From Pseudomonadota bacterium (lineage in GTDB: Bacteria; Pseudomonadota; Alphaproteobacteria; Rhodospirillales; Magnetospirillaceae), in the NCBI GenBank assembly GCA_021793155.1, contig JAJYTF010000034.1, positions 1 through 49,129 on the forward strand: a stretch of DNA of 49,129 nt. The letters run 5' to 3'. Shown here in pieces: positions 42,680 through 49,129 of this stretch. Below the pieces are notes generated by a model. It did not search any database. It was not told the origin of the DNA and worked only from the letters and a program-made list of their open reading frames with translations. Each line of letters opens with the position of its first letter. The first letter of the stretch is position 1. A program made the translations under genes and the position numbers.

Positions 42680-45111
42680 GGCTTTCCTCCCGCGCCGGCG
42701 CGGACTTGCTTGAGGAAGGCGGGGATCCACACCGCCGGGTCGGCACCAAGGGCGGCGATCACCGCTTCGGCAATGTCGGCGTTGTCCGGAGTGCCGGAGA
42801 GGATCAGCAACTCGTCGTCGAAGCCGGCGAGGTTGAGAGAGGCGATAGCCGCCTGTTCGCCCTGCTTGACCAGAAAGCGCCGCGAGCCTTGCGGAATCGC
42901 GCGGAGCGCCTCGAACTCCGGCCGGGTCAGCTTGAAGCCGTCGATGTAATCGGCGGCGTCGGCCCGCGGGTTTTCCAGCAAGATCAGCGTTGCGATCTGC
43001 TGGACGATAGTCTTGGCGATGCCGCTTTCCAGCGCGTCGCCCGGCTCTTGTGTCGAGAACACACAGATTCCGTTCTGCTTGCGGATGGTCTTCAGCTTGT
43101 TCCTGACAAAATCCTCGAACACGGGATCGTCGAGGATCTTCCAGAATTCCTCGAAACCGTAGAGGAACCGCCGGCCGTCGATCATGCTCTCGGTGCGGTA
43201 GAGCAGGTACATGATGGTCGGGGTGCGGGTGACTGGGTTGTCGAGGAAGTCGGTGACGTCGAAGCCGTAGAGCCGGTGGGTGGTGAGATCGAGGGCATCG
43301 GTGGGATTGTCGAACAGCCAGCCAAACTCGCCGCCCTCGCACCACTTCTCAAGACGGGCATGCACGCTCGGCCGGGCGTCGACGTCGTTCAGCGGGTTCG
43401 GCAGCGACTGGATCAGCATGGACAGGCGGCGCAACGGCTTGTCGATATGGACCATCAGCGTTTCCAGCGCCTGGTCGATTTCCCGCTCATCCTGGTGGCT
43501 GACCGGGTCGCCGCAACTGCGGACCAGTTGCATCACCAGGGATTTGAGGAACAGCAGGTTGGCCTTGGTCGGCGGCAGCTGGAACGGATTGAAGCCGGAG
43601 GTCTCGCCATTGCGCAGAGGCAGGTAGCGGCCGCCCATCGCCAGGATGGCGATCTGCATGCCGCGGTCCTTGTCGAAGAGGACGCAGGTGGGATCGAACT
43701 TCTGCGCCTGGGCCAGCAGGAAGCCGAACAGCGTCGTCTTGCCGGCGCTGGATTGGCCGCCGATGAAAGTATGGCCAAGCAGCCGCAGGTCCGAGGCGTC
43801 CTCGTCCAACCCTGAGACGTGGAAATTGAGATAGAGCGGCGTGCCGCTCAGCGTCTTGAGGATGGTCACCGCCGGCCCCCAGGGATTGCCCGTCGGCTTG
43901 CCGCTGAGGAAGTTGTGGAACGGGCTGAATGACAGGAAATTAAGCGAGGTGATCGGCATCGGCCGCGGTCGCCACCGCCAGTTGGCGGGAAGCTGCGCCC
44001 AGAACGCGGCTTCCAGCGCCAGGTCGACGGCCTGCGGCACCACCCCGCAATCGAGCATCGCCCCCTTGGCCTTGCCCAGATGCGAGCGCACCTCGGCGGC
44101 GGTGTCGCCGTAAATCAGCAAGGTCGCGTGATGCTCGCCCATGACGAACTGGCGCGACACCAGGGCGTCGAGCGCCTCGTCGATCTCAGCGATCTGGCTG
44201 GTTGCCACGTCCTCGGCGTCGACCAGTTGTGCCTTGTGGCGTTGCAGGAAGCCCTTGGCCGCATGCAGCGACAGGCAGGAAAAGCTTTGAGTGAAGACGA
44301 ACTCATAGTCGCTTTCGAGGAGGACGTTGAGTTGACCCGGCTCGGTCGCCGCGTCGAAATCCTTGATCTCCAGCATGCCGAAGCAGCGCGTCCGTTCGAT
44401 CAGCCGCTGTTCGCCGATCTCGCCCCAGGTGCTGAAGATTGGCCGGTTTTGCGGCAGGTAACGGCAGACCAGGTCGCGGCACAGCGGCACCGGCGCGTGT
44501 TCGCCGTTCACTAGAAAGCCCAGCCATTCCAGCGTCGCGGAATAGGCGTGGCCGTTGTGATCGTAGATCCCGAGCAGCGCTCCGCCGTAGCGGCGCTTGA
44601 GCACGGTCTCCAGTTGCCGGTTGATGTCCTCCAGCGTCTTGATCGCATCCCGCTGACGGCGAGCCTTTTCGCTCTTGGTCAGCTTGTCCCGCCTGGCGAA
44701 GAAGGCCATGACGTCGTCGGAGGCCTGGCGATGAACGACGGTGAGATAGAGGTCATTGACCATCAGGTTGTAGCCGGAAAACGACTGGCGGTACCTGTCG
44801 TCGAGCCGACGACAGAAGACGTTGTCGAACCGACTGTCGGGATATTCAACGACCCGGCGGCGATGGAGATGTGACCAGAACGCGATATCGGCGGTGCCGA
44901 CACCGCGCAGGAAATTGTTGAGATCGCGCGTCCACTGGAACACGTCCTCGATATCGGCACACTGGTGGGAGCGGCCTGAAAGCTTCCAGATGGTCAGGTA
45001 GTCGGCGTTGCGGGTGGCGACGATGTGCGGGGTTACGTGATGGGAGTAGGGGATGTACTCCGCCATCCCAACCTCGTGTGGAAGCACCGACAGCGCCATG
45101 CCGCGAGCCAT
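42676..45111 (-). CDS. virB4: VirB4-type conjugation ATPase
   Basis: 811 residues from the ATG at 45111, two bases after the virB3 stop. Largest ATPase of the secretion channel, needed for pilus growth. N-terminal CagE/TrbE/VirB part (TRNADYLTIWKLSGRSHQ, YNLMVNDLYLTVVHR) and the C-terminal ATPase with Walker A GGQSSAGKTTL at about 451-461, VLFDKDRGMQIAILAMGGRY, FLYGFEEFWKIL and KNGICVFSTQEPGDALESG-like motor blocks. Overlaps virB5 by four bases. Confidence 0.96.
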   Translation of the reverse strand: MARGMALSVLPHEVGMAEYIPYSHHVTPHIVATRNADYLTIWKLSGRSHQCADIEDVFQWTRDLNNFLRGVGTADIAFWSHLHRRRVVEYPDSRFDNVFCRRLDDRYRQSFSGYNLMVNDLYLTVVHRQASDDVMAFFARRDKLTKSEKARRQRDAIKTLEDINRQLETVLKRRYGGALLGIYDHNGHAYSATLEWLGFLVNGEHAPVPLCRDLVCRYLPQNRPIFSTWGEIGEQRLIERTRCFGMLEIKDFDAATEPGQLNVLLESDYEFVFTQSFSCLSLHAAKGFLQRHKAQLVDAEDVATSQIAEIDEALDALVSRQFVMGEHHATLLIYGDTAAEVRSHLGKAKGAMLDCGVVPQAVDLALEAAFWAQLPANWRWRPRPMPITSLNFLSFSPFHNFLSGKPTGNPWGPAVTILKTLSGTPLYLNFHVSGLDEDASDLRLLGHTFIGGQSSAGKTTLFGFLLAQAQKFDPTCVLFDKDRGMQIAILAMGGRYLPLRNGETSGFNPFQLPPTKANLLFLKSLVMQLVRSCGDPVSHQDEREIDQALETLMVHIDKPLRRLSMLIQSLPNPLNDVDARPSVHARLEKWCEGGEFGWLFDNPTDALDLTTHRLYGFDVTDFLDNPVTRTPTIMYLLYRTESMIDGRRFLYGFEEFWKILDDPVFEDFVRNKLKTIRKQNGICVFSTQEPGDALESGIAKTIVQQIATLILLENPRADAADYIDGFKLTRPEFEALRAIPQGSRRFLVKQGEQAAIASLNLAGFDDELLILSGTPDNADIAEAVIAALGADPAVWIPAFLKQVRAGAGGKP

Positions 45112-45113
45112 TC

Positions 45114-45422
45114 CTACGCCCTCCGGCGAGGAGCGGCCGGCGCGTAGCTGGAGCCACGCCAGAAGCCCTTGTTGCGGTTGCGCGCCTTTGTCTCGAACCA
45201 TAGGCTCCAGATGGCAAAGGCGCGATCGTCGTGGCGGGTGATGAGCCGCATCAGGGTGACCACCGGGATCACCAGCAGCCAGCACCACAGGCTCACCCAC
45301 ATGGCGACGATGGCCACCGCGCTGACCGCGACCAGCAGCGGCGTGGTCGGCACGCCGAACACGGTCGGCAGACGGGTGGCCCCCTTGAACAAAGGGAAGG
45401 GGCGGAGGTCTTCCACGGCCAT
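45114..45422 (-). CDS. virB3: VirB3-type inner-membrane protein
   Basis: 102 residues with the family start LFKGATRLPTVFGVPTTPLL and two close membrane segments (VAVSAVAIVAMWVSLWCWLL). The end contains the LWFETKARNRNKGFW block. Works with VirB4 in pilus assembly. Lies 14 bp after virB2. Confidence 0.93.
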   Translation of the reverse strand: MAVEDLRPFPLFKGATRLPTVFGVPTTPLLVAVSAVAIVAMWVSLWCWLLVIPVVTLMRLITRHDDRAFAIWSLWFETKARNRNKGFWRGSSYAPAAPRRRA

Positions 45423-45436
45423 GCGCCGGCTCTGGC

Positions 45437-45727
45437 CTAGCTGATGATCATCGCGGTGATTTCGGAGGCCGAGCCGACGATCAGGATGCCGATGAACCAG
45501 TGGACGAAACTATCCTTGTGCATCATGCGCATGGCGTAGAGCAGGCCGCACAGCATCAGCGCCACCGTGGCCGCCACCGGGATCATCGTCGTCAGGTTCT
45601 GCTGAAGGGTTTGGAGGACCTGCCCCGCCTGCGACAGGCCGGCGGCGGCGGCCGGTCGGCCGGCAACGATGAGCGGCAGAGCGGCGGCGAGAAATTTCGA
45701 AACCTTGGCCGTGAAATCAATCTTCAT
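45437..45727 (-). CDS. virB2: VirB2-type major pilin
   Basis: 96 residues from the ATG at 45727 (GAGGAA upstream); a GTG at 45742 would add five. Long signal peptide ending AAAAG, then two hydrophobic helices (MIPVAATVALMLCGLLYAMR and WFIGILIVGSASEITAMII) as in TrbC/VirB2 pilins. Structural unit of the conjugative pilus. Confidence 0.93.
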   Translation of the reverse strand: MKIDFTAKVSKFLAAALPLIVAGRPAAAAGLSQAGQVLQTLQQNLTTMIPVAATVALMLCGLLYAMRMMHKDSFVHWFIGILIVGSASEITAMIIS

Positions 45728-45858
45728 CGGACAATTCCTCACAAAGGAGAATGAATAATCCTTCCGGTAAGGCGTGATGCCCGTCTGGTCAGAGAATGAT
45801 GACGGCGATCAGCCAAAATACGGTTGTGTTCTTTGTATGTTTTTCCTGCCTGCGGATC

Positions 45859-46092
45859 CTATGCAGCGTCTGCGCTCGCAATGATGGTATCAAACCTGGG
45901 CGTCTCCTCCTTGCGCAACAACCGCACTATCGTCATAGGTAGTCCCCAGTTTCTCGAAATAACGAATTCGCCAGGGCAAGACGGCAGAGCTTGGTTCAGC
46001 ATGGCAGGCGTTATCTCTTGTTCCACAAGACCAGACAGATCGGCCTGTCCAAACACCGGCCATGGGACAAGACTGTCGACCGCGGTCGGCAT
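45859..46092 (-). CDS. Possible small protein between virB1 and virB2
   Basis: 77 residues, MPTAVDSLVPWPVFGQADLS onward, with the charged end RLLRKEETPRFDTIIASADA. No signal peptide, membrane segment or known domain. Codon use is only moderately GC-biased and no good ribosome site precedes the ATG. It lies in the 423-bp gap of the operon in the same direction as its neighbours, so it may be real. Confidence 0.35.
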   Translation of the reverse strand: MPTAVDSLVPWPVFGQADLSGLVEQEITPAMLNQALPSCPGEFVISRNWGLPMTIVRLLRKEETPRFDTIIASADAA

Positions 46093-46150
46093 AGTAATGG
46101 CTGGCGGGTTGTTACTGGACGAAGGGACGGTTTGGCTGGGGTGCCGCCGC

Positions 46151-46915
46151 TTAGTTCGTTTCCTTTGGCACAGCGAAGATATCCACGTCGTCGGAAGAGC
46201 CGAAGACGTCTGGTTCCTTGGTCTTTTGGCGATCCGTTCCCTTGCGAATGCCGGTGTGCGGGTGTGATGTCGCCGCCGCGTTCCGCGGTTCCGGGGGCGG
46301 CGAGAGGTTCGAACCGCCTGTGTTGCCGCGGGTCTCGGGGGCCAGGGGCAGCAGTTCCGGCACCGGAAGCGCCGCCTGCGCGGCCACCTTGCGCACGTAG
46401 CCGTTGGCCAGGCCGGCGCTCAATGATCCGGTATTGTAGCAGGAGAGGGCGGCCTGCAGCGCCTGTTGTCCTTCTCCCCACACCGCCCCCCCTCGTGCGT
46501 AGCAATCGGACAGGACCCTGGCCGCGGCGCGGAGGTTGTCGCAGGGATCAAACAGTTGCGGCAGCGAAAGCCCGAGCCAGCCGAAATTGGCGGAATTGAT
46601 CTGGCCGAGGCCGACATCGATGTCGTCGCCCTGGGCCAACAGCATCCGCGCCATCGCGACGGCCTCGGCAGTGTTGGTCGGCTGGCGTTGGAGCGGCGGC
46701 CCGCCATTGACGCCGATGGCGTAAGGGTTGAGCCGCGATTCCTGGCGCACCAGGGAGGCGATCGTCCGAACATGGATTGACGGCGCGCATTGTGCCGCGA
46801 GTTGGGTGAAGGGCAAAGCCGGCGCGGCTTGCTCAATCGGCGTGGCCACGCCGGTGGAAGACGCCGCGATGGCCACGAACAATGGGGCAGTCGTCAGAAG
46901 TCGTAAGGCTGTCAT
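46151..46915 (-). CDS. virB1: VirB1-type lytic transglycosylase
   Basis: 254 residues from the ATG at 46915; the open frame upstream lacks a signal peptide. Signal sequence LRLLTTAPLFVAIAASSTGV, then a lysozyme-like SLT domain: IHVRTIASLVRQESRLNPYA with the catalytic Glu in RQESRLNP, DIDVGLGQINSANFGWLGLS, AARVLSDCYAR and ALSCYNTGSLSAG. Opens peptidoglycan for the secretion channel. C-terminal tail is Pro/Asn/Thr-rich. First gene of the operon. Confidence 0.94.
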   Translation of the reverse strand: MTALRLLTTAPLFVAIAASSTGVATPIEQAAPALPFTQLAAQCAPSIHVRTIASLVRQESRLNPYAIGVNGGPPLQRQPTNTAEAVAMARMLLAQGDDIDVGLGQINSANFGWLGLSLPQLFDPCDNLRAAARVLSDCYARGGAVWGEGQQALQAALSCYNTGSLSAGLANGYVRKVAAQAALPVPELLPLAPETRGNTGGSNLSPPPEPRNAAATSHPHTGIRKGTDRQKTKEPDVFGSSDDVDIFAVPKETN

Positions 46916-47215
46916 CCGGCGTACAGTCGGAAAGCGATGTTTACTGGCAAAAGAACAAAGCCACCTCTTCGGGGGGCAGTCACGGCCCACGGTTGCTCTT
47001 CTGTCGGGCTGATATTGCAGCGGCGGCGCCAGCGGCAAAGGCGACCAGGTCCTATGGGCGAGCGAATGCCACCGAAAGACATGGTGAACAAACCGAGACT
47101 GCGGCACCAGTTGTACCCCTGGGCCGGGAGGCGCGGCGATCGGGAGCCGATGTTCAGGCAACGATCGTCGGCATAGTGCCCCCCGGCGTGAGAGTGCGCC
47201 TGAGAGGAGGCACGA
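46916..47215. other. Divergent promoter region of the virB operon
   Basis: 300 bp between virB1 and the divergent membrane-protein gene. Likely holds the virB promoter; no box could be assigned with confidence. Confidence 0.4.
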
Positions 47216-47593
47216 GTGGGGACCGTGTACGCTTTCCCGAGGGGCCATCGCCTGGACGAAACGAAAACCCCGCGAGGTCGGGCCCGCCTGCGCAGAATCG
47301 CGCGTGCTGTGGTCCGTGTCGCCTCCGAGGGCGTGCTTTACCTGGTCCGGACCGCGCTATTCCTGGTTTTGCTGTGGTTGCGGCGTCCGCTGCGCTGGAT
47401 TCTTGGCTTTGTCTCCAGCGGGTTGATTTTGGGGGCTATCGCTATTGCGGTCGGACTGACGACGCCCCATCACGAAAAAATACGACTTCTGGCGGCGACA
47501 AGCGGCCTCGGCCTTGGCTCCTTCGCCATCATGTGGTTCTACGACGCCCTGCTACTGCGGCTGTCGCCCGAGCCGATCACGCTACTCTTTTGA
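47216..47593 (+). CDS. Small membrane protein of the transfer region, unknown
   Basis: 125 residues from a GTG with an excellent AGAGGAGG site. A basic N-terminus (GRARLRRIARAVVRV) precedes hydrophobic segments at about 40-55 (VLYLVRTALFLVLLWL), 61-80 (ILGFVSSGLILGAIAIAVGL) and 90-112. Divergent from virB1. The MucR-type gene converges on it. I do not recognise a family; small membrane proteins at this place in plasmids may relate to entry exclusion or pilus functions. Confidence 0.7.
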   Translation: MGTVYAFPRGHRLDETKTPRGRARLRRIARAVVRVASEGVLYLVRTALFLVLLWLRRPLRWILGFVSSGLILGAIAIAVGLTTPHHEKIRLLAATSGLGLGSFAIMWFYDALLLRLSPEPITLLF

Positions 47594-47725
47594 GCGGATT
47601 CGGCGAAGCGCCGCTCGACAAAATGCCAGCGGCCCCAGACGCAAGGTCAGGGTGGGAAAGGTCCGACGGAACTCAGCGCATTGCGAGGTGGCCAACAAAG
47701 CGAGAGCAGGACGATCGACTGATGC

Positions 47726-48190
47726 CTATTCGGCGGCGGCTTTCCGGCGCCCGCGTTTCAGCTTTTCGGCCGGTGCCGGCGCAAGCTCCGCCTTCGCCTT
47801 CACCTTTGGCTTCCGCCGGTTATGGCCGAGTCCCGCGGCTTTGGCCATGGATGAGCGTTTCTCCGCATAATCGGGAGCCACCATCGGGTAACTCGCGGCC
47901 AGACTCCATTTGGTCCGGTACTCCTCGATCGTCAGGCCATGGGCGCTGGCCAGATGACGTTTCAGCATCTTTTGGCCTGCGCCACACTCAAGGCAATAGA
48001 TGGCATCGGGCGTCACGGACTTCCTGATGGCGATGGCGGGCTGCCCGCGTGCCGGCGCAGCCTCGGCGACCGTTGATGAAGCGCCGGCCAATGCGGCGTA
48101 GGTGGAACGAATGAATTCTGGCAGTTCGCCGATTGCCAGCGTGTTCTTTCCAACATAGGTGGCAACAAGCTGTGCTGTTAACTTAATCAT
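47726..48190 (-). CDS. MucR/Ros-family zinc-finger regulator
   Basis: 154 residues. Alphaproteobacterial MucR/Ros fold: N-terminal LVATYVGKNTLAIGELPEFI, the zinc finger CLECGAGQKMLKRHLASAHG (Cys, Cys, His, His), LTIEEYRTKWSLAASYPMVA, and a lysine-rich tail KRGRRKAAAE. Such proteins repress or silence A/T-rich promoters, including plasmid and exopolysaccharide genes. Here it probably controls the transfer region, but the targets are not visible. Confidence 0.92.
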   Translation of the reverse strand: MIKLTAQLVATYVGKNTLAIGELPEFIRSTYAALAGASSTVAEAAPARGQPAIAIRKSVTPDAIYCLECGAGQKMLKRHLASAHGLTIEEYRTKWSLAASYPMVAPDYAEKRSSMAKAAGLGHNRRKPKVKAKAELAPAPAEKLKRGRRKAAAE

Positions 48191-48738
48191 CCTGAGTTAG
48201 CCTTTCCCTGTATAGCTTGGCGACTATTATTTCATGCCTATCCAATGCTGGCAATTCATCCTCTTATCGCTTCACATTCGCATTGAAAGCATGCAGTGGA
48301 TCAACCCGCCTGGGCCGATTGAAATGGGTTTGGCGCCGATCGAAATGCGTCAAATGGTACGCATGCATTTCGGAGGCGACACTTTGGCCGCACCGCAGTC
48401 ATGAAGTTACCGGATCGCGTGTTTCCTCCCGATCAAGCCCAGCTTCGGTCTGGCCAATGATCGGCGAGTAGGGGGGGCGATGCGCCGTGGCGACGGTCGG
48501 GGTCATCATCGGCACGGGGCGAAGCGCGCCCCGTACCTTGCGCGGCGGGCTGCGATTCCGTCGGCGGGCCGATCACTGGGAAGAAGGCGGCGATGACTGC
48601 TCCAAAGAGACCACAGTCGCCCCCGCTCGGTTGCGTTGGAGACCGCGGCCACTAAATAACTTAACGATCAACTCGTAATAGTGCTATAATTCAAAAAAAT
48701 GTGGGAAAAGCCTGTTCTTGGGGGAAGACGTCGGGGAT
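48191..48738. other. Gene-free stretch at the right side
   Basis: 548 bp with no convincing frame on either strand. It is the upstream region of both the MucR-type gene and the PAS sensor, but long for that purpose, so it may hold a degraded gene or the right border of the accessory DNA. Confidence 0.4.
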
Positions 48739-49129
48739 ATGGTTCCTCTGCAATATCGCCTCGTGGTTCGAGGCCTTTCGGCTGCGCTTCACGTATTTTT
48801 TCCTATTTCTATTGTCGCATTCTTCTGCCTGGCCGCCCTGGTGAACAGCGCTGGCGCGACCATGGATAGCCGCACCGCAGCGAATGGGGCCGGGGTTGCC
48901 GCCGTCGCCACCGTCATGGCCCCCCAGCCCGCGGTCGCCTCGCGCCCCATGGGCGCTCCGCCATCGCTCTTCGGAAAGTATCGCGACTATGTCGGCCTTG
49001 CGCTGACGCTGTTCAGCCTGGAATCGCTGGGGATCTTTGTCCTTATTGCCATGGTCAGCCAGTTCGCGGTGGTGGAGGAGCGTTTCCGCACCCTGCTGGA
49101 ACACGCGCCGGATGCCATCGTTGTCCATG
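48739..49129 (+). CDS. Membrane-anchored PAS-domain sensor, truncated by the window end
   Basis: 130 codons from an ATG behind GGGGA. TM1 lies at about 16-38 (VFFPISIVAFFCLAALVNSA), a short Ala/Pro-rich outer loop follows, then TM2 at about 90-112 (LALTLFSLESLGIFVLIAMV) and the start of a PAS domain (ERFRTLLEHAPDAIVVH). The output domain (kinase, GGDEF or EAL) is outside the window. Confidence 0.75.
   Translation, partial: MVPLQYRLVVRGLSAALHVFFPISIVAFFCLAALVNSAGATMDSRTAANGAGVAAVATVMAPQPAVASRPMGAPPSLFGKYRDYVGLALTLFSLESLGIFVLIAMVSQFAVVEERFRTLLEHAPDAIVVH

Larger units (their letters stand above)
16402..48190. mobile_element. Putative integrated conjugative element or plasmid segment of R388 type
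   Basis: Starting right after tRNA-Glu, the DNA carries stbABC, an oriT-like gap, trwB, trwC, kfrA, hipBA and a complete virB1-11 set with eexN and a MucR-type regulator, with IS66 and IS110 parts inside. No integrase, excisionase, replication initiator or second copy of the tRNA 3' end was seen, so the borders are guesses: left from the tRNA, right from the last element-like gene. It may be an ICE, an integrated plasmid or a decaying relic. Confidence 0.5.

Noticed and set aside
48217-48471. 84-residue frame right of the MucR-type gene
   Set aside because: Rich in Ser, Arg and Trp, no domain, poor start; likely non-coding.

Overview
The window looks like part of a GC-rich alphaproteobacterial chromosome, probably a Rhodospirillales member of the Magnetospirillum kind. 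This is an inference from the class I PHB synthase, the many chemoreceptors, the alaC-hom-glpX-recJ run and the TusA/DsrE2 cluster. No rRNA or species marker is present.

Left part (1-16401), core-like genes. A chemoreceptor is cut by the window edge. It is followed by a fragment of a second receptor, a STAS protein, a secreted CHAP amidase-like protein, a conserved unknown, a gamma-carbonic-anhydrase-like protein and a FadL-type porin. Next come a DsrE2 / ribbon-helix-helix / TusA cluster, PHB synthase (phaC) and an OmpA-type lipoprotein. The run ends with the tightly packed alaC-hom-glpX-recJ genes and tRNA-Glu(UUC).

Right part (16402 to about 48200), accessory DNA that starts straight after the tRNA. 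It carries a conjugation system of the plasmid R388 (IncW) type in two blocks. Block 1 has stbC-stbB-stbA on the minus strand, divergent from trwB (coupling protein) and trwC (MobF relaxase with Y18, Y26, H150, H161 and H163 at the R388 positions). A 459-bp gap between them holds a 12-copy, 11-bp-pitch array of 9-bp boxes and two inverted repeats, and is the likely oriT. A kfrA gene broken by an amber codon follows. Block 2 (36761-46915, minus strand) is a complete virB1-virB11 set with an EexN-type entry-exclusion lipoprotein between virB5 and virB6. A small membrane protein and a MucR-type regulator flank it. No integrase, replication gene or TrwA homologue is visible, so whether the element is still mobile is open.

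Between the two transfer blocks (24.2-36.5 kb) lies cargo and debris: a shortened hemerythrin-like ORF, a Cache chemoreceptor, an IS110 fragment, a soluble PAS chemoreceptor and a large PAS-GGDEF-EAL protein. The last is split near its 3' end by an intact IS66-family element (31629-34205) with an 8-bp target duplication; removing the element restores the frame exactly. Next to it is a hipBA toxin-antitoxin pair with a downstream XRE gene and an operator array built on GCGATCGC. The window closes with the start of a membrane-bound PAS sensor.
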